Virus record (IMG/VR): IMGVR_UViG_3300033146_002014
Location: 1 to 41,405 of that record
DNA length: 41,405 nucleotides
Origin: a virus
Direction: 5' to 3' (one strand)
Shown: positions 15,231 through 23,437 of the stretch, in pieces
Layout: every line of letters begins with the position of its first letter
How positions within the stretch are numbered: position 1 is the first letter of the stretch
Made by a program: the position numbers and the translations under genes
Notes under the pieces: generated by a model
What the model saw: only the letters and a program-made list of their open reading frames with translations
Databases searched by the model: none
Told to the model about the DNA's origin: nothing

Positions 15231-15670
15231 ATTTACCAAACGAAGAAGATATTAATAGTATTTGCGAATTTGGGTTATTAAAACCTTTTGGTTGGTATAT
15301 GAATTTAGGGGAAAAGTTATTTCAATCCGATAATTCAAAAACCATTTGGTTTACTGATGATAGAGAAGAGCGATATGGTATGTTAATCGTTAATAAGATG
15401 ATTAATTTAAGTTTTAATAGTGAATCTAATGAAAATGTTAAAGAAAGTGTGGTAGATTATTTAGATTTCTTTAAGGAGTTATCTAAATACGATATAGGTG
15501 TAAGTAGGGCACCTCAATTCACTTATGGTGATACAAATTTTTCTATCAACACCTTAATATTAAATAAAGATACCCTTAATGATTTTAAATTTTCATCAAT
15601 TTATATTATACATGATATAAAATTTCATTTTGATGGAGTGATTACCTTACGAGTGATACTTAAAAATTAA
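15218..15670 (+). CDS. Hypothetical protein sharing N-terminus with capsid-like gene
   Basis: A 150-residue protein starting MGVLDLPNEEDINS, almost the same peptide that starts the preceding capsid-like protein; the remainder (FGWYMNLGEKLFQSDN onward, with a beta-rich C-terminus) is unrelated to it and unknown to me. The ATG lies inside the last codons of the preceding gene (13-base overlap), so the two are translationally coupled. Confidence 0.6.
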   Translation: MGVLDLPNEEDINSICEFGLLKPFGWYMNLGEKLFQSDNSKTIWFTDDREERYGMLIVNKMINLSFNSESNENVKESVVDYLDFFKELSKYDIGVSRAPQFTYGDTNFSINTLILNKDTLNDFKFSSIYIIHDIKFHFDGVITLRVILKN

Positions 15671-15675
15671 AAAAT

Positions 15676-15846
15676 ATGTTAAATAAAGTAGATAAAGTTT
15701 ACCATGAGTTAGTCGATGATATCCTAACAAATGGTAAGAAAAAAAATGAGAAAACCAAAACCAAAGAGGTATTTATAGGGTTTTATGTGGTGGTAGAAAA
15801 ACTTGTTGTGGTTTTAAATGGGAATATTATAATAATAAATAAATAA
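15676..15846 (+). pseudogene. thyA N-terminal fragment joined to endonuclease tail
   Basis: An open frame of 56 codons. The first 25 residues (LNKVDKVYHELVDDILTNG, then KKKNEKTKTK) mirror the start of the intact thymidylate synthase next door ([19 protein letters not shown], then [10 protein letters not shown]). After that the similarity ends. In another frame the DNA at about 15768-15837 reads GIYRVLCGGRKTCCGFKWEY, which looks like the C-terminal end of NUMOD-bearing HNH homing endonucleases (pattern G-K/R-R-K-T-x2-G-F-K-W-x-Y). This looks like the scar of an older thyA copy invaded by a homing endonuclease and then mostly deleted. It is unlikely to yield a working protein. Confidence 0.6.
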
Positions 15847-15852
15847 TAAAAA

Positions 15853-17173
15853 ATGAGTAAAAATTTAAACAATGTTGATATGGTCTATCACACACTTGTT
15901 AAAGATGTGTTAGAAAATGGTACCATACGAAATGATAGGACTGGCACGGGAACTATTTCTGTTTTTGGTAGAATGATTAGGTTTAATTTAGAAGACGGTT
16001 TTCCGTTATTAACAACTAAAAAGATGTGGATACCTGGTATTATACATGAATTATTATGGTTTTTGAATGGTGATACAAATATTAAATACTTAGTAGATAA
16101 TAAAGTTCATATTTGGGATGAATGGGCCAATGAGAATGGAGACCTTGGACCAGTTTATGGTCATCAATGGGTGAATTGGCCTAACCCAATAATATTAGAC
16201 GATGGTAGTGGTGAAGGTTGGTTTGATGATGGTATTAACCAAATACAAAATGCTATTAATACTTTGAGAACTAATCCAGATTCTCGTAGAATTATGGTTA
16301 GTGCATGGAATGTTAGTGATTTATATAATATGGCGTTATTACCGTGTCATTACGCATTTCAATTTTATACAACTGAATTAACTTTAGAAGAACGAGTTAA
16401 TCTATTAAAACCTTACGGTTTTGATGCTTTGACAACTGAGGCTAGAGATAAGTTCATGAAAGAACATAATGTACCAACCCGTAAATTATCGTTAAAGTGG
16501 AACCAACGTAGCGTAAACAAAAACTGCGCCTTAATACAGTAATGTATTTCGAATAACTTACCTAAACGGGGGAACTCTAAACAAGTTAGGTTGTAGACAA
16601 TCCCGTACTAAATTTTATAATAATATGGTTATAGGACTACCTTTCAATATCGTGAATTTAAATCGTTATCTGAATGTGCTAGATACTACAATGTAAGAGT
16701 GATAATTTTCCAGAATATTATTATAAATAAATGTGTAACGACTATCCCGAAAGGGAGTACATTCAAGTGAATGGAAATGGTAAGAACCCTAAATTTGGGT
16801 TGTGATATAGTCTAATCTGTATGGAAACATACAGCAGTTCATAAGAGAACGGTATATGATTAACGACCATATACGAATATAATGGGACACAGGATTAGGT
16901 TTACCATATAATATTGCGTCATATGCATTTTTAACACATATGGTGGCACAACAAGTTAATATGGTGCCAGGTGAATTGATTGCTGATTTAGGTGATACAC
17001 ATATTTATTTAAATCATGTTGATAAACTTAAAGAACAATTAGAGAGGGATTCATATAATCTACCAAAATTAGAACTAATGAAAGCAGATGATATTTTTTC
17101 ATATAGTTTTGAAGATTTTAAAATTGTTGATTATCAATCACACCCAACAATAAAAATGGATATTTCTGTATAA
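15853..17173 (+). CDS. thyA: Thymidylate synthase, split by a group I intron
   Basis: Exon 1 is 15853-16514 and exon 2 is 16885-17173; joined they encode 316 residues in frame. The enzyme methylates dUMP to dTMP with methylene-tetrahydrofolate. Signatures present are [35 protein letters not shown], the catalytic Cys165 in [17 protein letters not shown] joined to [13 protein letters not shown] across the splice, and [11 protein letters not shown]. Reading through without splicing stops after 229 residues. An insertion of about 30 residues before the WNQRS motif accounts for the length over the 264 of E. coli ThyA. T4 td is interrupted by a related intron near the same conserved motif. A terminator follows directly. 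Confidence 0.93.
16515..16884 (+). ncRNA. Group I intron, T4 td-like
   Basis: A 370-base intron with the core of subgroup IA phage introns. The 5' splice site GCGU (16511-16514) pairs with GCGC shortly downstream, with the expected terminal U-G pair (P1). ACGGG (16566-16570) pairs with CCCGT (16602-16606). The R and S elements GACTAT (16740-16745) and ATAGTC (16807-16812) form P7. CTGTATG-GAAA-CATACAG (16817-16834) is a hairpin with a GNRA tetraloop, P9-like. The intron ends in G at 16884. The stretch around ACGGGGGAAC and GTAGACAATCCCGT is very close to my memory of the T4 td intron. No intact endonuclease gene lies inside. Confidence 0.9.
16642..16722 (+). pseudogene. Remnant of intron homing endonuclease (NUMOD1-like)
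   Basis: Within the P6-side loop, one frame reads [19 protein letters not shown], similar to the NUMOD1 helix-turn-helix (F-K-S-L-S-E-A-A) found at the end of many HNH or GIY-YIG intron endonucleases. Stops flank it and no start is present. T4 td carries I-TevI in a corresponding P6 loop, so this is plausibly what is left of such a gene. Confidence 0.5.
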
Positions 17174-17175
17174 AA

Positions 17176-17200
17176 AAAAAGGCGCTAACAGCGCCTTTTT
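17176..17200. terminator. Bidirectional terminator
   Basis: GGCGCT (17181-17186) and AGCGCC (17190-17195) with loop AAC, flanked by A and T runs. It serves thyA and the convergent minus-strand gene. Confidence 0.9.
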
Positions 17201-17207
17201 AAATTTG

Positions 17208-17882
17208 TTATAATTTCTTACATTTTTTAATTAGTTTTGTTAAATCACCATTAAATGATGCATAAATTTTCGTTACATCACCCATAGATATTTTCATCGC
17301 TATATAATATAAATCCAATAAGAAGTCTATCTTGTCTTCGGTTGTTTTATATAATAAATGATGGTCTCTAAATGTTTCATCAGCAATTCCTTTAATAAAT
17401 GTTATTGTTTTTTCATGTATAACATTAAAACCCTTTTCTGGGTGCTCCATTACTAAATTATATATTTCGTCACCGAATTCATTCTTTATTTTAATATTAT
17501 AGTCATCAACAATTTTAGTCATATTTTTAAGTATCAATCGATAAAAATCATCACCATCATAATCTTTACCATTGCAACTATCTATTAATTCACTAGATTT
17601 AGTTAAAATTGAATCGTATTTGATTAGTAATAATTCTTGGAAAAGTTTACTTTTTTTCGTATCACCAACATCAATAGATTTAATTTTATGGATTAAAAAT
17701 GATTTTTCAAGATAGATTCTATGTTTATATAAATCACGAATTTCCTTCTTTTTTAATAACCTAAATATTTCTTTTCTATATAAAAAGACGATATTCGCTA
17801 TAAGCATTATTGCTGCGAAAATTATTTGTAACGATAATGGTAAGTTACTACCTGGAACACTTAATAAAATTGTTTGTAACAT
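17208..17882 (-). CDS. Hypothetical membrane protein
   Basis: A 224-residue protein with a hydrophobic N-terminal segment (about residues 15-37, LSLQIIFAAIMLIANIVFLY) followed by a very basic stretch and a long helical cytoplasmic or periplasmic part. It has one membrane span, no signal cleavage site and no recognised domain. A late-type motif lies before its start. Size and topology (short N-terminus, one span, large soluble domain) resemble the T4 holin in outline, but no sequence similarity is evident, so that is only a possibility. Confidence 0.55.
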   Translation of the reverse strand: MLQTILLSVPGSNLPLSLQIIFAAIMLIANIVFLYRKEIFRLLKKKEIRDLYKHRIYLEKSFLIHKIKSIDVGDTKKSKLFQELLLIKYDSILTKSSELIDSCNGKDYDGDDFYRLILKNMTKIVDDYNIKIKNEFGDEIYNLVMEHPEKGFNVIHEKTITFIKGIADETFRDHHLLYKTTEDKIDFLLDLYYIAMKISMGDVTKIYASFNGDLTKLIKKCKKL

Positions 17883-17888
17883 GTTAAA

Positions 17889-17908
17889 TATATTTTATAA
17901 TAAATATC
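17889..17908 (-). promoter_or_regulatory. Late-type AT motif (minus)
   Basis: GATATTTATTATAAAATATA on the minus strand just before the start at 17882. Confidence 0.5.
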
Positions 17909-18010
17909 CATAAAATTCAATGGTAACACTCATTTATATTAAATAATACTTTTTTTTTTAATAATCATACTAATTTTTAATTTAAAGAACGATTTATTAG
18001 TCGAAAAGAT

Positions 18011-18025
18011 TATATTTATTATTAA
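18011..18025 (+). promoter_or_regulatory. Late-type AT motif
   Basis: TATATTTATTATTAA directly before the ATG at 18026. The 143-base gap 17883-18025 otherwise holds only AT-rich sequence and the divergent copy. Confidence 0.5.
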
Positions 18026-18742
18026 ATGAATAAAGAATTTATAAATGAAATAGAAGCTGGTGAGATAAATTTAAGCTCATTTAAGATTCACGATGAATTA
18101 AATCCTATGGTTTGGGTCAATTTTAAGATGAAGAGTAAAATTCGTACCAAGTTATTAAAAATTGCGGATGATTTTATCGATGAGTTAGATATACCGTGGG
18201 TTACTGTTAAAGATGTAATCCTTACTGGTAGTCTAGCTAATTTTAATTGGTCTAAATATTCAGATTTTGATTTACATATTGTTTTAGATTTCAATGATGT
18301 TGGTGAAAACCAAGAGTTCATCAAAAATTATTTTAATTCACAAAAAAACTTATGGAATAATAATCATGATATTAATATTTATTGCTTTGAGGTTGAGGTC
18401 TATGTACAGGATGAGAATGAGGAACATACATCTTCTGGTGTTTTTTCATTAGAAAATAATGAATGGCTTGTTAAACCAGATAAAACAAAACCAGTTATAA
18501 ACAAAACGCTTATAAAAGAGAAATCTGCTAAAATTATTTCACAAATTGAGGATGTTATCAAAAGGTTCAATAATGGTGAATATAAAAATGTGATGAAATA
18601 TTACGACATCATTAATAATAAGATAAGGAACATGAGGAAATCTGGATTAGATAAGGGTGGTGAGTACTCGTATGAAAATATAACATTTAAAGTACTAAGA
18701 CGCAGTGGCTTTTTAGAGAAACTTACTAATATATTTATATAA
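18026..18742 (+). CDS. Nucleotidyltransferase-fold protein
   Basis: A 238-residue protein with the polymerase-beta superfamily signature: Gly68-Ser69 in LTGSLANFNWSKYSDFDLHI and the Asp80-x-Asp82 metal pair, with a later acidic strand (CFEVEVYVQD) that could give the third carboxylate. Such proteins transfer nucleotides to nucleic acids, proteins or small molecules. The C-terminal half is helical and basic. It has a late-type motif in front and small virion-like genes behind, so it may be packaged or act late. Substrate unknown. Confidence 0.75.
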   Translation: MNKEFINEIEAGEINLSSFKIHDELNPMVWVNFKMKSKIRTKLLKIADDFIDELDIPWVTVKDVILTGSLANFNWSKYSDFDLHIVLDFNDVGENQEFIKNYFNSQKNLWNNNHDINIYCFEVEVYVQDENEEHTSSGVFSLENNEWLVKPDKTKPVINKTLIKEKSAKIISQIEDVIKRFNNGEYKNVMKYYDIINNKIRNMRKSGLDKGGEYSYENITFKVLRRSGFLEKLTNIFI

Positions 18743-18745
18743 AAA
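18731..18745 (+). promoter_or_regulatory. Late-type AT motif over a stop codon
   Basis: ATATTTATATAAAAA overlaps the last codons and stop of the nucleotidyltransferase gene and lies 7 bases before the next ATG. Confidence 0.5.
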
Positions 18746-18752
18746 AAAGATT

Positions 18753-18992
18753 ATGGTTTTTAAAAATTCAGTAATACACAAAATAGCCGATGCAAATGTA
18801 ACAGCTTACACATATAATACAATTGTTGTTGGTTCATCATCAGCAAGTTTTACTATAAATAACGTATCAGTGTCGTTAGCACCAGGTACGGTTTTAGATA
18901 TAAAAGTTAATAATATTAGTGGTAGTGGTGATGTTTATTTATTAGGAACGCAAATAAATGTTTATACTGGGTCTAATACATTACCAAACTAA
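18753..18992 (+). CDS. Small beta-rich protein, probable virion component
   Basis: A 79-residue protein rich in Ser, Thr, Val and Asn, made of short predicted strands (TIVVGSSSASFTINNVSVSL, then VYLLGTQINVYTG). No signal or metal site is visible. Such composition is common in phage decoration or fibre-associated proteins. It is flanked by late-type motifs on both sides, which fits a virion role; this is inferred rather than recognised. Confidence 0.55.
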   Translation: MVFKNSVIHKIADANVTAYTYNTIVVGSSSASFTINNVSVSLAPGTVLDIKVNNISGSGDVYLLGTQINVYTGSNTLPN

Positions 18993-18994
18993 AT

Positions 18995-19010
18995 CATATT
19001 TATATAATAA
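18995..19010 (+). promoter_or_regulatory. Late-type AT motif
   Basis: CATATTTATATAATAA, about 24 bases before the ATG at 19034. Confidence 0.5.
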
Positions 19011-19033
19011 TAAACGCGTTTAATTAAAATATT

Positions 19034-20626
19034 ATGAGAAGAAAAGAAAATATTGTAAACCCAGTTGGGTTTAAAGGTCATGAAAAAATGGACCATATTC
19101 TAGGTTTAATGGGTAAACTATCTAATTAGAGAAAATTCTGATTATTTTATTAAAATAGCTGAAGCTAAAGATAATTTATCAATAAAAGATTTCAATTATA
19201 TTGGTGGTCTACAAAATAAACGAGATTTCGCATTTGAAACATATAATAAAGCTACTAGAGTTTTAAATAATAAATTAACTAGTTTATTTGAAGCTTATGG
19301 TATGACAGCTAATGTTGATACATTTAAATCTGATGGTTTAGTAACAGAAGAAACAGCTTTTTCACATGGTTTTGTAGATGAAACTGAAGAAGAAATAGAT
19401 GAAGAAATTACTGAAACTGAAGATATGTCTGATTTAGAAAATACTAAAGAGGATAAAGATACTTCTGGTGATAATCTAGAAGGTGGGTTTGTTGAAAATT
19501 TTGGTGGTGAAGCGTCTAAAATCCCATCTATATCTGAAGCCTTAAAGAGCGATGACCCAATTTACCCAGAGGGTTACATGGATTTAATGTTTAAAAAAAA
19601 AAATCAAAAATAAGTGAAGCTTATAACACATACGCTATTTGCACCGATTCAATAGCTAAAACCGCTGGTACTAGTGAACGTTCTGAATGGTCAGAAGAAG
19701 AATTAGAACGATACGAGAAATGTATTAAAGATTTAAAAGGTAAAGAAGGTTATAAATTAGGTGAAACAGACGTAAATGAAACTAAATTTAAATTGAAGGT
19801 TCCAAGCTCGGAGCCTTCTTTTGATAAACCCAATCAAGATTTTAACGATGATTTAGGTGGTGAAGACTTTGGTGACTTTGAAGACGATTCTTCTGAAAAA
19901 CCATTCGATGATGAACCATTCGATGCTGGTGTTGAAACTTCTGAGGATGAAGACCCTAAGAAATATATCGAACAATTATCTGGAAAAATTGGTCAAAGTC
20001 TACGAGATTATACTGAAAAACAAGGTCACCCAGATTTCGAATTAGAAAAATTCGCAATAAATTCCTTATTATCTGCAACACATACAAGTGAAATGGATGA
20101 AGAGGATAGAAATGATATAATTAATAAAGTTGAGGAAGCTGGTGAAAATGATGATTCAGATAATACTGAATTAGATAACGATTCACACAACGACTTAGAT
20201 GGTGGTGATGATTTTGGTGATGAAGATTTTGATGGGGAAACTGACGAAGGATTAGTTCGCGAGATTGATTGGGATGAATCACAAACACCAGAAGAAGCAG
20301 ACCCAAAATTATACCCAGATGGCTGGAAAGATATGGGTGGGATGTTTATGGGACCGAATTCTATTAAAAAAAAGCTAGAAAACTTGTCTAAAGAAAATAA
20401 AAACCGTATCTTTGACCAAAATAATGGAAACGAAGAAGATATGTTACTAGATGAATTAATTAATAAGGAATTTGGTGGTGACCCACAAGAGGCACCTGTT
20501 GAAACACCTGTTGAAACACCTGTTGAGAAACCTAATACTGATGACCCAACACCTGTTAGACGTGTGGATAAACCTTGGAAAACTCCTGGAATTGAAAATG
20601 ACCCAGACCCAAAAGCATCAAAGTAA
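19034..20626 (+). pseudogene. Large acidic probable virion protein, frame broken twice
   Basis: Coding sense is continuous from the ATG at 19034 to the stop at 20626, but in three frame segments. Segment 1 runs 19034-19129 (MRRKENIVNPVGFKGHEKM onward). A +1 change between about 19110 and 19128 leads into segment 2, with YLIRENSDYFIKIAEAKDN and later DDPIYPEGYMDLMFKKK, to 19613. A -1 change on the eleven-A tract at 19593-19603 leads into segment 3, with SKISEAYNTYAICTDSIAK and then a long Asp/Glu-rich region. The joined protein would have about 530 residues, very acidic, with LYPDGWKDMGGMFMGPN and TPVE repeats near the end. A late-type motif precedes it. It is either truly broken, sequence error, or expressed by frameshifting. 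Confidence 0.6.
20499..20535 (+). repeat. Short tandem repeat, TPVE codons
   Basis: Three near-perfect copies of a 15-base unit around CCTGTTGAAACA encode a Pro-Val-Glu-Thr linker near the end of the acidic protein. Confidence 0.75.
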
Positions 20627-21037
20627 ATGAAAAAATTATTTCTAATATACATAAATGTGCTAGGTGAAAATTGGCGTGGTCAAAATGTTTACGAATTTTT
20701 ATTTTCAGATACAACCGAAGATGTAGACGGTGAATTTTGGGATAAATTTCCAGCCGCTGGAAATCCAGAGCCACCACATAGTCGTTTTGTTAAATTAGTT
20801 GGTATATTAACCACTGATAAAACATTAGAAGTGTTACAAGATAGTGATACATATGCAATGTGGGATGGAATGGATGGGGTAATCTCTATAGCGTGGGAGG
20901 ATTTATCTGAATATGAAGTTTACCCAGATAAAAGATTATTTTTTAGGTTTGGTGAAGAGATTGAAGTTGTTAAAGAGAAATTATATACAACTGATAATGT
21001 ATTACAATTTAATGAAGACGATGGCAAAATTAACTAA
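20627..21037 (+). CDS. Hypothetical protein
   Basis: A 136-residue protein with alternating strands and aromatic residues (ENWRGQNVYEFLFSDTTED, FWDKFPAAGNPEPPH, then YAMWDGMDGVISIAWEDL). I do not recognise the family, but the mix looks like a folded globular protein. It begins directly after the acidic protein's stop, and its end overlaps the start of the next gene by 17 bases. Context suggests a late virion or assembly role. Confidence 0.6.
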   Translation: MKKLFLIYINVLGENWRGQNVYEFLFSDTTEDVDGEFWDKFPAAGNPEPPHSRFVKLVGILTTDKTLEVLQDSDTYAMWDGMDGVISIAWEDLSEYEVYPDKRLFFRFGEEIEVVKEKLYTTDNVLQFNEDDGKIN

Positions 21038-22715
21038 AAATAATTTATTAGTATTAAAATTATTAAAGGAGAGTGGAGAAGTATCCAACGATACTTATGA
21101 GGTACTTAAAGATATTTTTTCTAAAAACCCAGAACTTAGACAAAAACTAAGTCATGTAAACACTGATAAAGAAAGAGCTGGTTTATTAAAAGCATTTATC
21201 GATAAAATTGGTGTACCACCTAATAAATTATCTGATATTGAAAATAGTGTTAGAGATACCGCGAGTAAACATGATGACCAAAATATTGATACTTTTGATG
21301 ATTCTAATGTAGATTCATCTAATACTGATACAAGTTTCGATAAACGAGAAGATGAGAATGGTGAACCAACTAAATACCATAACACTTCCGTTGATGGTGG
21401 AAAACCTATTCATAATGAAGAGGTAAAACCAAAAATAAAAAAAAATGAGTTATTAACTATAATAGCAAAAAATAAAATGGGAACTGATAAATGGAGAAAA
21501 ATAGCTGAACGAGCTTTAGCTAAATCAAATGGTAAATCGTTAAATGAATCTAGGATTGATTATGGTGATATGGAAGAACGAATGTTACCTAAATTAGAAC
21601 GAGAATTAAGAGAAAGAAAACATTCTTTAGGTACACACCCAATATTCCCAGAAAGTGATGAAACACATTTTGAAGAAAAGATTATAAATCAAAGATTTAT
21701 CGATGTTGTAAATAGTGTTAAAAGACACTTTGATGTTAATAAAATTGATAATAATTTTTTAATACAAAATATGGGTGTTCTTGTTGGTGATTCGATGGAA
21801 ACTGAGGATGGTCACCAAAAAGAATTAGAAGATTTAGCGGTTAGAATGGTTATCGATGAATATGATATACCAGATGGTGCTATAGAATTTGATGTAAAAT
21901 TAGAACCACAAATAAATTTATTTGGTACTAAACCTAACCCAACACCAAAAACTGTTGAAACTGAATTTGAAAATCATGATGAGATTGAATTAGCGAATAA
22001 AGAAGTTTATAAGCGTAGATTCATTAACGCAATGACACAGGGTGCTGCTAAAAAGTCTACTCATATGTTTCATTTAGTCGATGATGAGTTAGCTAGAATT
22101 GACCCTCGATTACCTAATCAGTATAGTAAAATGATGTCTGCTGCTGATTATATGTATTATATTTATGATGGTAGTACAGATGCTGGTAGAGTAAACGGTG
22201 GTGTGGTACGAGTTGAGTTTCCTAAAAATGAGGGTGAGGTACCAAAAATTATTGCACGAGCAGTAGTTTTCCCAGTCTTAATACATGAGATAGTTAAAGG
22301 TGTTATGGAGATATTAGCATCACACGGTTTACCTAGAGATAGTAAAATACAAAAATGGGTTATTGGTAAAGCAGACTTTGTATCAGCTGAAGCTTGGGAT
22401 ATGAGATTGGGTCCAGGATTATGGGGTAAATTTACAGAACTAATCCCAACCGAAGATTTTAATCTAAAACATCAAATTTACATGGAATTAGTAGTGTTAC
22501 CAGTGGACGATTTCAATGTTTCTATGAGAGAAATTATGGCTGGTACTAATACTGGTAAAAAAATTATAACCGATATTATTAGTAATATTAAAACTGAGAT
22601 GGAAACTGAAGCATTTGAAGAGGCCATGAACGAAAAAAGAGAAACAGATGATGATATTGGTGGGAATCTGGGTCAAGAAGATTTAGATGATTTTAATTTA
22701 GATAATTGGATTTAG
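21021..22715 (+). CDS. Large hypothetical protein, probable virion or assembly
   Basis: A 564-residue protein from the ATG at 21021; an upstream ATG at 20913 would overlap the previous gene by 125 bases. The first 200 residues are charged and low in complexity, with Asp/Ser stretches. A folded region follows at about 270-540: NQRFIDVVNSVKRHFDV, RRFINAMTQGAAKKSTHMFH, YSKMMSAADYMYYIYDG, ARAVVFPVLIHEIVKGVMEI and KADFVSAEAWDMRLGPGLW. I know no function for it. It is followed by a strong terminator and lies just ahead of the packaging genes. Confidence 0.65.
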   Translation: MAKLTKNNLLVLKLLKESGEVSNDTYEVLKDIFSKNPELRQKLSHVNTDKERAGLLKAFIDKIGVPPNKLSDIENSVRDTASKHDDQNIDTFDDSNVDSSNTDTSFDKREDENGEPTKYHNTSVDGGKPIHNEEVKPKIKKNELLTIIAKNKMGTDKWRKIAERALAKSNGKSLNESRIDYGDMEERMLPKLERELRERKHSLGTHPIFPESDETHFEEKIINQRFIDVVNSVKRHFDVNKIDNNFLIQNMGVLVGDSMETEDGHQKELEDLAVRMVIDEYDIPDGAIEFDVKLEPQINLFGTKPNPTPKTVETEFENHDEIELANKEVYKRRFINAMTQGAAKKSTHMFHLVDDELARIDPRLPNQYSKMMSAADYMYYIYDGSTDAGRVNGGVVRVEFPKNEGEVPKIIARAVVFPVLIHEIVKGVMEILASHGLPRDSKIQKWVIGKADFVSAEAWDMRLGPGLWGKFTELIPTEDFNLKHQIYMELVVLPVDDFNVSMREIMAGTNTGKKIITDIISNIKTEMETEAFEEAMNEKRETDDDIGGNLGQEDLDDFNLDNWI

Positions 22716-22740
22716 AAAAGGTGGGATTTCCCACCTTTTT
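22716..22740 (+). terminator. Rho-independent terminator
   Basis: GGTGGG (22720-22725) pairs with CCCACC (22730-22735), extended by A/T pairs and followed by a T run. Confidence 0.9.
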
Positions 22741-22742
22741 TA

Positions 22743-22773
22743 TTGCTTTTTATTATAATATATCATATTTTTG
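22743..22773 (+). promoter_or_regulatory. Bacteroidota-type promoter
   Basis: TTG at 22743-22745, 20 bases, TATTTTTG at 22766-22773. The ATG follows 4 bases later, a nearly leaderless arrangement. It partly overlaps the end of the terminator. Confidence 0.75.
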
Positions 22774-22777
22774 TTGT

Positions 22778-23395
22778 ATGGGAATACTAAATCTTAATGA
22801 CATATCAAATGAGTATTACAATATTGGAGATTTTAATTTTTATACTAAATCATATGATTATAAATTAAGTGATACTCAGCAATCATTTATTAAATTACTC
22901 GAAAATAATTCATCGAAAATTATTTTTGTACAAAAAAGTAGACAAGTTGGGTATACGACATCAGTTAGCCTTTTTAGTTTCAATTCAATCCAAGAGAATA
23001 AAAACATTTTACATATTTCATCAACATCATTTGGTGCTAAATATGCTATTGATAAAATTAGAGGGTTAGTTACCAAATATAAACCTAGTATGTTGGCTAA
23101 TAAACGAAATTCTTTTAATTCTAAAGAAATTGTTACTAATAAATCAACATTTAAATCTATTTTTAATAGAATGGTTTTAAATGAACAATGTAAGCGATAT
23201 GATTATATTTTTATTGATGAATATTCTAGTCAATATAAAGTTGAACTAGGTCAACTTTTAGCTTATTGTTTACCATTAATAAAAGTTGATGGTACTATAG
23301 TTATTTCGAGTGATAAACAATTATATTTAGGTGAAGAAGGTACGACCCATTTTGATTTTACTGAACCACAATTTAATCGATTTGTACTAAAATAG
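22778..23395 (+). CDS. Stand-alone terminase-type ATPase domain protein
   Basis: A 205-residue protein resembling only the ATPase half of a large terminase. It has KSRQVGYTT at residues 53-61, a deviant Walker A like the KPRQAGVST of the terminase next door and the KSARVGYSK of lambda gpA, then a strand and helix (NILHISSTSFGAKYAIDKI) matching the terminase ILILANKQDMAQEFLGKI segment, and Walker B YDYIFIDE at 141-148. No nuclease domain follows. The ATG at 22778 is supported by the promoter. The N-terminus MGILNLND resembles MGVLGLPN of the capsid-like gene. It lies immediately before terL but under its own host-type promoter. Possible roles are packaging regulator, interference factor or decayed duplicate. 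Confidence 0.65.
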   Translation: MGILNLNDISNEYYNIGDFNFYTKSYDYKLSDTQQSFIKLLENNSSKIIFVQKSRQVGYTTSVSLFSFNSIQENKNILHISSTSFGAKYAIDKIRGLVTKYKPSMLANKRNSFNSKEIVTNKSTFKSIFNRMVLNEQCKRYDYIFIDEYSSQYKVELGQLLAYCLPLIKVDGTIVISSDKQLYLGEEGTTHFDFTEPQFNRFVLK

Positions 23396-23415
23396 TGGTT
23401 TAAAGAGGTTTTAGC

Positions 23416-23430
23416 ATATTTATTATAAAA
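23416..23430 (+). promoter_or_regulatory. Late-type AT motif before terminase
   Basis: ATATTTATTATAAAA, 7 bases before the terminase ATG. Confidence 0.6.
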
Positions 23431-23437
23431 AATAAAT

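Noticed and set aside
16543-16545. Stop codon within thymidylate synthase taken as a nonsense mutation
   Set aside because: The group I intron core and a perfect rejoining of the conserved motif show it lies in an intron.
20026-20652. Long minus-strand frame rich in Ser and Pro
   Set aside because: It is the shadow of the Asp/Glu-rich coding region; GAT/GAA codons read as Ser/Phe on the other strand. The same applies to 34523-35215.
22706-22777. Upstream start for the terminase-like ATPase
   Set aside because: The extension runs through the preceding terminator and promoter; the ATG at 22778 lies 4 bases after the -7 box.
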